From the NCBI GenBank assembly GCA_024509875.1, contig JAMPIV010004919.1:188501-252500 (forward strand): a DNA stretch of 64,000 bases. Reading direction: 5' to 3'. The DNA comes from Oreohelix idahoensis. Taxonomy: Eukaryota; Mollusca; Gastropoda; Stylommatophora; Oreohelicidae. The notes beneath the pieces are model-generated. The model had not been told where the DNA came from, did not search any database, and saw only the letters and a list, made by a program, of their open reading frames with translations. Position 1 is the first letter of the stretch; each line of letters starts with the position of its first letter. The position numbers were made by a program, and so were the translations under genes. Shown here piece after piece: positions 42,784 to 54,327 of the stretch.

Positions 42784-43321
42784 CTTCTAATTTCTTCTGT
42801 TCTGCAGCAACTTCTAATTTCTTCTGTTCTGCAGCAACTTCTAATTTTTTCTGTTCAGCAGCAACTTCTAATTTTTTTTGTTCAGCAGCAACTTCTAATT
42901 TTTTTTGTTCAGCTGCAGCAGCAGCTTCTAATTTGTTCTGTTCTGCAGCAAATCTCCTTTCCTCCACTTGCATCTGCAATTTCTTTAGATCAGCAGCAGC
43001 ATCAGCTTCTTTTTCTAATCTTTTTTCTTCAGCCAGAGCTTTTCTCTCTTCAGCAGCAGCTTTTCTCTCTTCAGCAGCAGCAGCAGCTTCCAATTTTTTT
43101 TTCTTCTATTTGAAGTTTTCTCTCCTCAGCCGCAGCTTTCTTTCCTCAGCTTGCATCTGCAATCTGAAATTCTCAGCATCTATCTTCTTTTGTTCAACTT
43201 CTGCTTTCAGTACTTCTGACTTTAATGCAATAGCAAATTGAGCAGTTGCCCATTCTTCTAACTCTTTTCCAGTCTTATCAAGAGATTTTCCTTGTGCAAT
43301 AAAGTAATCTAATGTAGACAT
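42740..43321 (-). pseudogene. gag: Gag N-terminal coiled coil of element 3, interrupted
   Basis: Starts MSTLDYFIAQGKSLDK at 43321. An in-frame TAG at 43106-43108 stops it after 71 codons, and the same frame continues to 42740 with EERKAAAEERKALAEEKRLE and six copies of EQKKLEVAA encoded by a 27-base tandem repeat. The junction with the main Gag frame lies in a run of A near 42765, so homopolymer slippage is the probable cause. Confidence 0.8.
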
Positions 43322-44145
43322 CTTGTCTTCTTAAATCAGAAACCTGAAAAAGTAAATAAATTACCTTATTTCACTTTAATGGGAGACAAGTCTATATCAT
43401 AGACTTAGTCTTAGTGAAAAACCTGTATGGTTATTTTGTTTATAATAACCAATGATAACTTGAGTACCTGTGGAAAACAATAACTGTATATCTCAAATAC
43501 TGTGGGAGACAAGCCTTACAAAGGTCTTGTATACCTTAATGTAATCAATGATCACTTGAGTACCTGTGGAAAATAATATTTCCTATACCAATCACTTTGG
43601 GAGACAAGCCTTACAAAGGTCTTGTACACTTTGTTTTATAACAATAATAATCATAAAGTACTGATCTGTACTATAATATAAGTGTATTCAAGTATACCTC
43701 CTATGTCATATGTCAACTAAAGACATTACAAAGGACAAACAAGAAAAGACAATCTGAAAACATTTGCAGAGATCAAATTAAATTAAATAGGAGAAATGAA
43801 AAAAATGATCACAGAATCTGTGATGATAACTGCAATAAGATAACAAGACAAATAACGCCACAGTGTATAAACATAAGGGTGTAAAGAACTGAAATGAAAG
43901 GAAAGATGAGACCTACAATTATACAAACAAATCAAACAAAAATAAAGAACAGAAAAATGTTACAAATACAAATATGAACACAGTCGTCACAACTAACCAA
44001 ATATTTGCAAACTATGTTGCATGCAAATTTCAATTAAGAAATTGCTCCCTATAGAACGCCAGAACAAGACCAATATCACTTGGTATTTCCTGTTCTAGTC
44101 ACCTCCCATCCAGGCCCGCAAACACATAACAATCACACATATAAA

Positions 44146-44179
<34 letters not shown>

Positions 44180-44919
44180 CCGTACGCCCGCTAATACTCG
44201 AGGCGAAATCTCAGGTTATTGTTAATGTGTGACATTGATACGTATAATGAGACAGGTGTCCCTGCCATTCAGGCAGATACTCGTTGTAAGCTGCCAATTG
44301 TCGACGACACTCCTTCAAATGTCTTCGCCAGGTCTCGAGTTAATCCAGTCCAATTCCCGGTCGACGAAAAATCCTCAAATGCCGTCGCCCGGGTTTGATC
44401 CTGAATCACCCGGTCGCCAGAGCGGTGTTGTAACCACTACGCTAGCGCGGCTCCCCATAAACAAATAATATATAAATATAAATACATATAAATCATCAAT
44501 GTGTACATTATATAATGAAATGTGTTGCAGTTGTAATGTATTGTTCTGTATGCTCAGTTTTAACAAATTAGACTACCACTTTATTGAGAAATAGATTTGG
44601 TTTCTAACTATTACACTGTTCAATTTTTTTGAGCACATAAGAAGATCCAACGATGAAATTTGCACTTTATTTTCAACATTGCTCTTCTATTACAGCAGGA
44701 TAAACAATCACTAGTTTAGAACACTGACTGTACTGTGCTAAATGTCAACAAGTGCTGACCCAGATATTGCTACACTTGTCAGAACAGGTCAAGCTGACAT
44801 TGATTGTATAGCTGTCCTACTGGTGTTGATGTGGTCAAACAAATGTTCTTGTAACTGTAAAATGTGATTCTCAACACAACAAAACTGCGTAGGCTGGACC
44901 CAGGAATCTGGCTCACCAC
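43322..44919 (-). other. Element 3 leader, with SINE insertion
   Basis: Long untranslated leader between gag and the 5' LTR. On the plus strand, GGGAGACAAGCCTTACAAAGG occurs twice (about 43502 and 43589), with a related GGGAGACAAG at 43381, giving a roughly 90-120-base three-copy repeat. It holds the SINE at 44151-44456. Next to the LTR the sense strand reads TGGTGAGCCAGATTCCTGGG, the expected PBS position, but I cannot assign a tRNA. Confidence 0.7.
44151..44456 (-). mobile_element. tRNA-derived SINE with poly(A) tail, in the leader of element 3
   Basis: The minus-strand head GGAGCCGCGCTAGCGTAGTG and the box A-like TAGCGTAGTGGTTAC are followed by the box B-like GGATCAAACCC. A body of about 200 bases ends in A29 (T29 on plus, 44151-44179). 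TSD ATAAACAAAT is perfect at 44141-44150 and 44457-44466. It is a separate family from the other SINEs here. Pure poly(A) and a perfect TSD mark it as recent. Confidence 0.92.
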
Positions 44920-46392
44920 TGTAAAGTTGCTCACTGTAAAGTGCTGTGTAAAAAGTCATCTGTAAACCATCTGTGTAAATTGTGGTGTATGGTGTTACTG
45001 AGATCAGGCATGCTCCAGTCTACCCAGCTGTAAATGGGTAACTCACCCTAGTCCTGAGTTAGGGAAGGCAAAGGCAGCTGTAAGCAGTAGTTTCCCTCTA
45101 AGGCTCCAGGGGAAGCAGGCCCTAAACTTGGTCAATTCAACCGACGCAGGATGGTGTATATATGGAGTAGAAGTGTAGAGTGTGATTAACGCGAATGGTG
45201 TACTGTTCGTGTTCTGACCAATCTAAGCACTCATTCACTTGTGTCTACAAGGCACCAATGCAGACTGCTGGAATCTTTGTTTACACAGTTTATTTAGACG
45301 CACACACTGGGACATAACGAGTAAATCATATGTACAGGTTGACACATCAATTTGCAGGCATACATAGTAGATCCCATGTCATGACACATTCATAAATAAT
45401 AGGTAGTACATCAATAGTTTCCAATGTCATGATACATAATGGCCGCATCCCCTATCTGACTAAGCGCGTCAGTGAAGGCGGATCGGTAAGTAACTAAAGT
45501 TGCTTTAAGTTCACAGTTTATATCATATTATGAAACCTTGGAAGGGGTTTCTATCAAAATTGAGATCTCCTTGCCACTGTCCGAATAGTAAGATACATGC
45601 CCCGTTCTTTGGACAGTGATTCAAAAATATGATGACAGGAATGTAACATGGCCGCCTTCCTGAGTTGTCGCTCACTCGCTCACAGGAAGGTATATATATA
45701 AGCCAAAGTTAATTCGAAATACATATGAATGATTTCCTAAAGTTTCTCCATACAGTTCTACAGTAATCCAGTTACTTCACGTAGACATAATTGTTGTATG
45801 GAAGCCCGTCATCTTCGTCGATACGAAACATGACCCTAGCGTTGCGAAGCACAAAATTCCAGCTAGGTCTAACCGACGTGAGATCATCAAAAATAGGGTC
45901 TGGAATTACCTGGAGTCCGAATCATACATGGTACCGTACATTAGGAGAGTCTCTAACACAAACTCTAGTAGAGACACAATCTCCTACAGAAGAAAAACCA
46001 CTTCATCAATCATTTTTACTTAAGAATATACCAGCCCTTGGAAATGCGTAACCGCCATTGTAAACGGTACCTCGGAACTCATCACGACTTGTCAAGACAA
46101 CTCATACTTCCGCTAGAGCGGCATAACAAGAATATAGTCCTGCCTACCCATCAAAAATATACAATATAGGACTGATTCTACTTGTACTAATAATATGTAA
46201 TACATATGAATTCAGGCCATAAACATAATAAGCAAATTAATATATTTTCTGGCCCTAACAAATAAGTACGGACATGGGTGTCATATCCATGCGCCGAATC
46301 AATATCAAGAACGATTACTCCTATAATCAAAAGTGTGAATCAATCATGAATTATCTAGCTTTACATATGTGCGTCAAAATATGCACGCAACA
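44920..46392 (-). repeat. Element 3 5' LTR (1473 bp)
   Basis: Matches 36027-37574, apart from the 77-base gap near 46362 and about 13 scattered differences. Confidence 0.94.
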
Positions 46393-46397
46393 ATGCC

Positions 46398-46757
46398 CTC
46401 AGGTAAACAATCAATCAAGGTGACAGCTTCTTCCTCTTCAGTCAGTATCTCTGGCGTCAAGTTCGGGATTGCGTGTTTAGCATAAAATTCCGCCCTATTA
46501 TATAGGCAGGTAACTGCTTAAGAAAGGCTTTCGGTTGGTTCCTGGCGGAGCAAAATGATTGGTTTCCTCCGGTTTCGTCTTTTGCTCATACAGCCTAATT
46601 TTATTCAGTTTTTAGCCGCCATCTTGCGTGAACTGCGTGAACAGTATAATTTATTCTGTCTCAGAGACTGGTGAACGGTGCAAGTTTATTGGTTGAAGCA
46701 AATCTGTATTTCGACATAGTGATTAACCAAGTAGTGGCTTACACTCGTTTCACGACA
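46398..46757 (-). repeat. Element 2 5' LTR, part 2
   Basis: Continues the LTR interrupted at 36026. It matches 29334-29693 with about four differences and ends CACGACA followed by the TSD GTCAC. Confidence 0.94.
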
Positions 46758-47027
46758 GTCACTTATGTGTGTGGGTATGTGAGGTCCTATATATATATAT
46801 ATTAATATATATTATATCAGATTTGTCTGACTAATCAAACTCTGTTGTAGATGATAGGCTGACTGAGAGGAGCTTCTCGAGTGTCAGAGACAGAATCTAC
46901 TATATTTCCTCCACCTCACTTGTGAAATCTATTTCTATTGTATCATCTCACTGAGCTATCACTTATTTCTATGTCTATTCAGAAGGGAACAAACTAAGTC
47001 TTAATCACCTATCACAAATCTACGACA
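46758..47027 (-). repeat. LTR-like repeat copy B, final segment
   Basis: CACTTATGTGTGTGGGTATG through ATCTACGACA matches copy A 15915-16188, including GAAGCTTCTC-type and GTCTATTCAGAAGGGA landmarks. It includes an AT-rich run near 46790-46810. Confidence 0.8.
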
Positions 47028-47081
47028 AAGAACATCTTGTACAAAATGCATACATTTATCAATAAATGCCTCCTTCACAGC

Positions 47082-47271
47082 CAGTGGCGAACTATCGGTG
47101 GGTGGTGGAGGGGACTGCGAAGGTGGCGGTCGACCCCGGTTGACAGCCAGTATGAGTGTGCCATTGGACACTATTATGACACGGCTGTTCCGTTTAAGAC
47201 TACTTGAAAACATAATGTATTTTTCTGTGTGTTTTATCGTGGAGGGGTGCCGAAGGTAAGATCCGCCCCTG
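47082..47271. mobile_element. Possible hAT-like MITE
   Basis: The ends CAGTGGCGAA and, inverted, CAGGGGCGGA resemble hAT-type termini. No matching 8-bp TSD was seen, so this is a weak call. Confidence 0.4.
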
Positions 47272-47309
47272 AGTGTCAAATACTTTAACTACGCTCCTGG
47301 TCATATCCC

Positions 47310-47640
47310 CCGACGTAGACGAGAAGATATTATAAAAAATAACCAGTTCCGTTGATGAGAACGAGGCAACACCAAAAACACGTGGAGATTAAAGAGAGAA
47401 AATGGAGTTGGACAAGACACGCAGTCAGGAGAGAATTAAACAATCAAAATCATAATTTCCCTCGATTAGAACCCATAAAGGACGATGAGTGTAGGGACGC
47501 CAAGGGGATTTGAAGAATAAGGGTGGAAGAGGAAGCCAAAATAATCAGACTTCTAAGACTCACGAGCTACTGAAGGGGGCTCAAAATAGAAATCACCTGG
47601 AAGCTTTATGTTTCCATGGTGACGACGACGATGATATAAA
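47310..47640 (+). pseudogene. LINE 3' fragment, decayed, with GAC/GAT tail
   Basis: Conceptual reading gives KERKWSWTRHAVRRE, a GRP-like region lost to stops, IEITWKLYVSMV and then GACGACGACGATGAT. This is the general layout of LINE polymerase C-termini. The following MITE inserted at the end of the tail. Confidence 0.5.
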
Positions 47641-47835
47641 TCTGGGGTTCTCAACCTTTTTTTGCTCATGATCTCCCTCCCCCCTTTCAGAGCCTCATTT
47701 ACCTCTGTTCCCCCCCCCCCCCCCGATAATCACTGTTAGCTGGAGGAAAAAAAAGATACTTTACCATCTTACTGTAGTCCCTTGAAATATGGCATGGTCC
47801 TTTGTTGGGCTATATGGGCCACGTTGAGAAACAGT
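47641..47835. mobile_element. hAT-type MITE with perfect 8-bp TSD
   Basis: The ends TCTGGGGTTCTCAACC and ACGTTGAGAAACAGT are inverted, of the CAGTGGTTCTCAACC type. GATATAAA flanks both sides (47633-47640, 47836-47843). It contains a C15 run at about 47710-47724. It is related to 63695-63882, with a shared CAGTTGGAGAAAAGGTACTT-like internal part. Confidence 0.88.
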
Positions 47836-47939
47836 GATATAAACAGTTATACACAGGGTTGGACTTAGGGCGGTTATTCCATCCTGTAGACTTTTGACTG
47901 ATTTTTCCGATACCCTAGGTACTGAAACATTTCTGCGTA

Positions 47940-48250
47940 TAGTGATCTTGCAGTTGAGCCTGTGGCCTAGCGGTCCACTGCTGTTTGCAGTTGCTGTGTA
48001 TCATGTATTTATGGTTCTTAAGTTGGTGGGAATGTTGTGTTGTGGCATATTTGCTCCTTTCTTTGCTAGTTAGTCAGCACTCTCATTGCCTCGGATGCTT
48101 ATATGACCTGGTATCCACTGTAGAGTTGTGCTGACGCCATAGGAGGCAAATACATTGATTTCTTTATGTTAGCTGTGGTTTTTTTTTCGGCTGATGAGAT
48201 CCAGTTTTCAAAGGCTTGCAGGGCAGATAGCGAGTCAGAGAAGAAGGCTA
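47940..48250 (-). pseudogene. LINE RNase H fragment
   Basis: The minus strand reads FFSDSLSALQAFENWI (RNase H aspartate in SDS), then after a frame change QWIPGHISIRGNESAD, ending in a stop where AD is usually followed by coding. This is the RNase H domain found downstream of RT in I-like and Jockey-like LINEs. It is a fragment only. Confidence 0.65.
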
Positions 48251-48311
48251 GGTTTTTTTTTTTTTTTGATGTGCTGTTTTTATAAGCAGGGCTGTTGTAG
48301 GGCCCTGAAAC

Positions 48312-48640
48312 ATGGAGAACGACAAAAACGCTAACCATGAAGTGACTTTCATAAATGGGGGCTTGTATAGAACAGAAGGACTGATGTGGTATGACAAAGT
48401 CACTCATGTGGAACTGATGGCAAGAACCAGACTAGGATCAGTGAAACAAGCGATGAAGAAGCTGCTGACGATAGATAGGACACACATTGAGGAAACCTGC
48501 TGACAGTGTTACAAGGTACAACTTGTTCTGGAATCTCCAGCGTAAGAGAAGTACAGGAAGTTGGAGGAAAAAAATCAATGGATAATGGAGGTGGAAACAT
48601 ACATCAAATGGATAAAGACGGCATGTAAAGGTGTGAAGGG
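48312..48640 (+). pseudogene. LINE-like fragment
   Basis: Bases 48312-48503 are open for 63 codons with NGGLYRTEGLMWYDKVTHVE and RTRLGSVKQAMKK, which resembles the segment before the C-terminal region of some LINE polymerases. Decayed further right. Family and end points are uncertain. Confidence 0.4.
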
Positions 48641-50385
48641 ATGGCACAGGATAGGAAGACTTAGAATACATTTATATAAGTCTTATGTTCCTCTTAGAAC
48701 TGAAAGGTAATGATGATAAGTGTGAGGTGTTGAGGATTGTTGCATGGTTTGCAAGCATCTGGGTTTGAGCTCGATTCGGATGGTTGCACCATGAAGCACC
48801 TCGGCTGAATAAATAAATGAAATATACCGCGTATATCGATGCATGACGCGTTAGACATAGTAACGAGAGTCGTTGTGTGGCCTTCAAGGCAAATGGCAGT
48901 GTTTCAAAATATGTGGCATGGCCACTTAGCCAAAGTGTTTTAAAGATGTGGTATAACCACTCAAGTGTGATAGTGCATAACTAGGAAATTATATTTAAAG
49001 CAGAAATAAAGAATGCATAAGGACCCTTGAGTCTGAAAATATAAGACGGCAATATAAGCCACAATAATTTATGATTAACGTAAGTCGTAAAATATGAAAC
49101 GCAGTTAGAATATGTAGGGCTAATTAAGCCTGGCTTTGAATGCCAAAGTAAATTTATATATTAGACAGTGTATCTAATAGAACTAGCAGAATGTTTAATT
49201 CTGTATAAATACAAGAATTATGCCAAACTGTTTTGGTGGAAATATAATCGAACGTTAATTATAATGATAATGTATCGGACATGCAATGTCTGTGAAAATA
49301 TAGACTCTACGCTATAATGTATCCAGTGCGCTTGATGTGAACTATATTAAGTATTGTCTGTGGTTCATGATGGAAGAATAAATCCTTATTAAATTATTAT
49401 GTCGTCAAAAACTGGTCTTATTCAGAAACGTATTCAAGGTTCCAGTTATGACTGTTTTTTATCAACAATGACCATTGACCTTCAAATGAATACACACGCT
49501 GTCACAATGGTAATATGAAATGAAAAGATATAACACGGTCATTCAAATATATATGAACTTTTATTGAATGCACGTTTAAAATGCAATTACTTGAAAGAAA
49601 TATCAAAAGAATCCATGGTTGTAATCAATATCGATACCGGGTGGAACACAGAACAGACGATCAAATAATTGTACGAAATATAATGCTAGACTAACCCATT
49701 TAAATCAGGGAAAAGCCCGTAACATGACGACTGGTCCAATCTTCTCTTCATTTAATTTACGAGACACCATTTTTTTTTATTCATCGTCAATGCATGATCG
49801 GAAAACCGGTAAAAATACGCGGCAAATTTCGCTCATTGATAACAACTCTAGCGTCTAGTACTATTTTTAGATTAACGGCGCCATTCTAGACCTAACCTCA
49901 TGGGCCTATAACCGTTTTAATTTATGGCAGACTACTGAGACTTTGTTAGAACCAGTTTAACCCACTTTAGGAAACCCCCACGTGACTTTTAACGTTATTG
50001 ATTGAAGCGTCTATCGGATGCCATAGTCACATGAGGCATGCTTCGGGTCACGTGCCCAAGCGGAAATCACACGCTAAAAGTTGCGCCAACCGAGGCAGTT
50101 TCCACTTGCACCCAGGAAGGCGAGAAGGCCAGACCTAATCTAAGACCGCTGCGAATTCACGCGTTAAAGCACTGTGAAGCCACGTGTCAAAATTGCTGAT
50201 TAGAATCCAATCTCTGAGTAGGTAAGTGAAATCTCGGTAGAAAATAGTATTGTGGCTAAATGTGTAGTACCTTGCAAATTTGACGCAGTGATTGGTACGA
50301 ATTGGTTTGCTTTATTAATTTTGCTTTACGATCGCATCTAGCCACACGTGATCGGGTGTATTTTATGATTCCACGGGATGAGATT
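48641..50385. other. Unassigned AT-rich DNA
   Basis: About 1.7 kb without ORFs or partners in this window. Small palindromes such as GTGGCATGGCCAC occur near 48910. It may be a repeat whose other copies are elsewhere. Confidence 0.3.
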
Positions 50386-51810
50386 GTACAAAGTGTTCCT
50401 ATTAACTTTAACTGGAATATATATGATAAGTGTTAATATTGGAGTATGATCGGTTGATATGGTATAATTCTGGTTACCCCATTGATACAAGTATTATGGT
50501 CAACTCAAACCGACACAGTGTTGGGCATACAGGTCACCTTGTCCATAGAGTATTGAGGCCCCGACAAGGGACAGTGTTTATGTTGAATGAGAGTGCAAAT
50601 GTACGTTATGCGAATGGGTGGTACTGTTCTGCAAAGTTGACAAGTAATAAGGCACTCATTCACTCATGTATGAAAGTCAATGATGTCTGGAACTACTGTT
50701 GATAATTTCACACATTTAATAGGACGCAAACTCTGACGACACATATATAGTCACTGGAACAGGTTGGCAAAGAACATCACATGCTTGACAAAATGGTCTA
50801 CGACATCAAATATGCATTCATATAGAATGTGGATACAACCGAACATTCGTAGCTAGTCCCTCAGGGTTCCAGTTGTATAACTTTCAAGCCTAACTGACTG
50901 ATCGCGTCAGTTAATGTTTGTAAACGTTTATTATAAATGGCTCCCTGACAGAACCGCTTCTGTCGAGGAATTACAAGCCGTAAATCAGTAGGCTTAAGTG
51001 ACGACAATCTTAAACCACAGTAGTGGGTTACCATAGTAGACAGATCTTTGTACCATCATCAGATAATAAGGCATTCCTGTTCTCCGAACGATGATCCGCT
51101 TAGGCAAAGGCGAGATCCAAAAATGGCTCCTAACTTCGATGAGCTTCGCTCACTCCGAAGCTGCATAATAAAGCATAAGTAAAGGGCGCTGTCCATCATA
51201 TCAATAGTGCTGTGTAGATTATATGCATAATAATGCAATGTATATCATACGAATAATGGTGCTGCTGGCAAAATGTCGTCTCGAAAATAGTCAATCATAT
51301 ACATGTGCAGACCATAACATGGCTGCAGATCTAGGCATGTGAAAAGGTACAGTAACTGTCTCTCTTTACCTTATCCTCCTAGAAAAACACTAGAAAAATA
51401 GCACCCGCCTTCCTTTGGCGCTAAGAATATATTCTGGGGAGGAACATAGACATAATAGTCACACAGACGATGTCACCTTCCCCCAGAATTTCACAGCAAA
51501 GAACAAATCTTCGGACCTCTGTCCGTACAGCGATCAGGATCCGCCCATCATCACGGAAGTCTCTCTCGACAACCCTTATTCGACACATGCGCAGAAACGC
51601 GTGACCCCCAGAGTTCAACTCAAGATGGGCCGACGTAAATCTAAGTATCCATATAAGACCCAAGAGAAGTAACAGACATAATAAAATGTACCATCAACAA
51701 AATCAAGGGTTATGTACCTTTGACTAACAACAAAAGTGTTAACAGATAAATAAATATCTTTCTATATATATCTCTATATTCATTGCCTACAAAAGAATCT
51801 GTGCGAAACA
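50386..51810 (-). repeat. Element 4 LTR, longest copy
   Basis: The right end is GTGCGAAACA, followed by a C-rich/purine tract as in element 3. Its left half resembles the element 3 LTR in order (CACTCATTCACT, CTGACTGATCGCGTCAG). The left border TGTACAAAG is a guess from LTR length and a TG start. Confidence 0.65.
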
Positions 51811-52720
51811 GACTACCACACCCCCCGGAAAAAAAATGAAAATCCTTTTTTTCCATCTAAGAGCAACATACAATAGGCTCACAACGCACAAATAATGCGC
51901 AGATGAGAAATATCAGTAATTTATATAATGCCAAATAGGCTAAGTCGACGAATAGATCGACAAGTGAGAATATATCTCAACATCTCAGAGAAAGTATTTC
52001 TCTAAGTATAAATATTTCCAGAGAGGTGTCACCAACTTATATTACAATACTGGCAATATCAAAATCCATACAATAATTCATACAATAATTCCATATTAGG
52101 TACTATGAGTTCATGATTAACAAGGAAGAAAAAATCATCAAAGAACCAGCGGTAAATATACATTAATGAACCGCTAAGTGGTGATACAATCAATATATCA
52201 TATATTACAAATGTGTACCTATTTTGATATAGAAAAGAACTATTGTAGAGTTAGACGTATTAGGTAGTCCAAGACATAACAGTTAGGTGGAATCATGTGG
52301 GCATCTAGACAAAATGTCTGCCATCACATTTTCTGAACCACGGATTGCTCGCACCGAAAAATGAAAAGGTTTAAGAGCAATCGCGTATCGAGTTGATCTC
52401 GAGCTCTTCAAATTTTTACTTTGAATAGCTGTAAGAGCTTTCTGGTCAGTTTCCACAATGAAATGCGCGCCAAGAAGGAATCTTTGAAGTTTGAGAATTG
52501 ACCAAACCATAGCCAATAATTCACGGTCTAAAACCGAGTAATTCCTTTCTGCCGCATTAAGTTTTCGAGAGATATACATTACAGGATGCAGAGTTTCTGA
52601 GTACCCTTGCATTAGTGCCGCTCCGATCCCAGTGGATGAAGCGTCACTACGAAGAACAAATGTCTTATCTGTAGTAGGTAACATTAAGATAGGTGGAGTT
52701 GAAAACAAAGTTTTAATCTT
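51114..52720 (-). repeat. Element 4 tandem unit 1 (1607 bp)
   Basis: Comprises about 700 bases of LTR, the 3' UTR and the RNase H segment. Its left part is still joined to the rest of the LTR. ATCCAAAAATGGC at 51114 is the likely recombination point. The 85-codon frame at 51415-51672 lies inside the LTR and occurs in all three units; it is probably not a gene. Confidence 0.85.
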
Positions 52721-52804
52721 ATCCAAAATGGCTTCTATCTCCAGTGAGCGTCGCTCACTGCGAAGATGCATAATGAAGCATAAGTAAAGGGCGCTGTCCA
52801 TCAT
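52283..52804 (-). pseudogene. RNase H fragment of element 4, unit 1
   Basis: The open frame has 173 codons. From residue 27 it matches the RT connection and full RNase H: LRSDASSTGIGAALMQ, LDRELLAMVWSILKLQRF, VETDQKALTAIQ and VMADILSRCPHDS. The first 26 codons are LTR sequence read in a chance frame across the junction. All RNase H acidic residues appear present, but there is no RT upstream. Confidence 0.85.
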
Positions 52805-54327
52805 ATCAATAATGCTGTGTAGATTATATGCATAATAATGCAGTGTATATCATACGAATAATGGTGCTGCTGGCAAAATGTCGTCTCGAAAATAGTCAAT
52901 CATATACATGTGCAGACCATAACATGGCTGCAGATCTAGGCATGTGAAAAGGTACAGTAACTGTCTCTCTTTACCTTATCATCCTAGAAAAACACTAGAA
53001 AAATAGCACCCGCCTTCCTTTGGCGCTAAGAATATATTCTGGGGAGGAACATAGACATAATATTCACACAGACGATGTCACCTTCCCCCAGAATTTCACA
53101 GCAAAGAACAAATCTTCGGACCTCTGTCCGTACAGCGATCAGGATCCGCCCATCATCACGGAAGTCTCTCTCGACAACCCTTATTCGACACATGCGCAGA
53201 AACGCGTGACCCCCAGAGTTCAACTCAAGATGGGCCGACGTAAATCTAAGTATCCATATAAGACCCAAGAGAAGTAACAGACATAATAAAATGTACCATC
53301 AACAAAATCAAGGGTTATGTACCTTTGACTAACAACAAAAGTGTTAACAGATAAATAAATATCTTTCTATATATATCTCTATATTCATTGCCTACAAAAG
53401 AATCTGTGCGAAACAGACTACCACACCCCCCGGAAAAAAAAATGAAAATCCTTTTTTTTCCATCTAAGAGCAACATACAATAGGCTCACAACGCACAAAT
53501 AATGCGCAGATGAGAAATATCAGTAATTTATATAATGCCAAATAGGCTAAGTCGACGAATAGATCGACAAGTGAGAATATATCTCAACATCTCAGAGAAA
53601 GTATTTCTCTAAGTATAAATATTTCCAGAGAGGTGTCACCAACTTATATTACAATACTGGCAATATCAAAATCCATACAATAATTCATACAATAATTCCA
53701 TATTAGGTACTATGAGTTCATGATTAACAAGGAAGAAAAAATCATCAAAGAACCAGCGGTAAATATACATTAATGAACCGCTAAGTGGTGATACAATCAA
53801 TATATCATATATTACAAATGTGTACCTATTTTGATATAGAAAAGAACTATTGTAGAGTTAGACGTATTAGGTAGTCCAAGACATAACAGTTAGGTGGAAT
53901 CATGTGGGCATCTAGACAAAATGTCTGCCATCACATTTTCTGAACCACGGATTGCTCGCACCGAAAAATGAAAAGGTTTAAGAGCAATCGCGTATCGAGT
54001 TGATCTCGAGCTCTTCAAATTTTTACTTTGAATAGCTGTAAGAGCTTTCTGGTCAGTTTCCACAATGAAATGCGCGCCAAGAAGGAATCTTTGAAGTTTG
54101 AGAATTGACCAAACCATAGCCAATAATGCACGGTCTAAAACCGAGTAATTCCTTTCTGCCGCATTAAGTTTTCGAGAGATATACATTACAGGATGCAGAG
54201 TTTCTGAGTACCCTTGCATTAGTGCCGCTCCGATCCCAGTGGATGAAGCGTCACTACGAAGAACAAATGTCTTATCTGTAGTAGGTAACATTAAGATTGG
54301 TGGAGTTGAAAACAAAGTTTTAATCTT
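52721..54327 (-). repeat. Element 4 tandem unit 2 (1607 bp)
   Basis: Nearly identical to unit 1 from about 52780 on. It begins at ATCCAAAATGGC, where the RT gene (CTTATCC...) is fused to LTR sequence. The same fusion recurs at 54328. Confidence 0.88.

Larger units (their letters stand above)
36027..46392 (-). mobile_element. Element 3: Gmr1-like LTR retrotransposon nested in the LTR of element 2
   Basis: LTRs are at 36027-37574 and 44920-46392 (plus-strand ends TGTAAAG and GCAACA). TSD ATGCC lies at 36022-36026 and 46393-46397, and the empty site is visible at 29320-29340. The minus-strand order is gag, protease, integrase, RT, RNase H. The LTRs differ at about 13 positions plus a 77-base indel. 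It comes from a different lineage than elements 1 and 2: its protease has DSG, its RT has YLDD and its LTRs are unrelated. Several frame breaks and a rearranged RNase H make this copy inactive. Confidence 0.95.
27706..46757 (-). mobile_element. Element 2: Gmr1-like Ty3/gypsy LTR retrotransposon containing nested element 3
   Basis: Minus-strand order is 5' LTR (right, split), tRNA-Pro-type PBS, gag-protease-integrase ORF, RT-RNase H ORF, purine tract, 3' LTR (left). The LTRs run TGTCGTGAAACG to CTCGCCACA on the sense strand. The TSD GTCAC occurs at 27701-27705 and 46758-46762. Without the nested insert it is about 8.7 kb. The two LTRs differ by roughly ten positions in about 1987. It is the most complete element here. 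Its visible defects are one frame break before RT and a shortened integrase active-site spacing. Confidence 0.95.

Noticed and set aside
42699..43241. 180-codon plus-strand ORF rich in FFCSAATSN repeats
   Set aside because: It is the opposite strand of the repetitive Gag coiled-coil region of element 3.
44390..44456. Possible functional tRNA gene
   Set aside because: The tRNA-like sequence is the head of a SINE with poly(A) tail and TSD, not a free-standing tRNA.
36896..46051. 86-codon ORF present in both LTRs of element 3
   Set aside because: The two LTRs are copies of each other, so identity is not evidence for a gene. No domain is recognisable.
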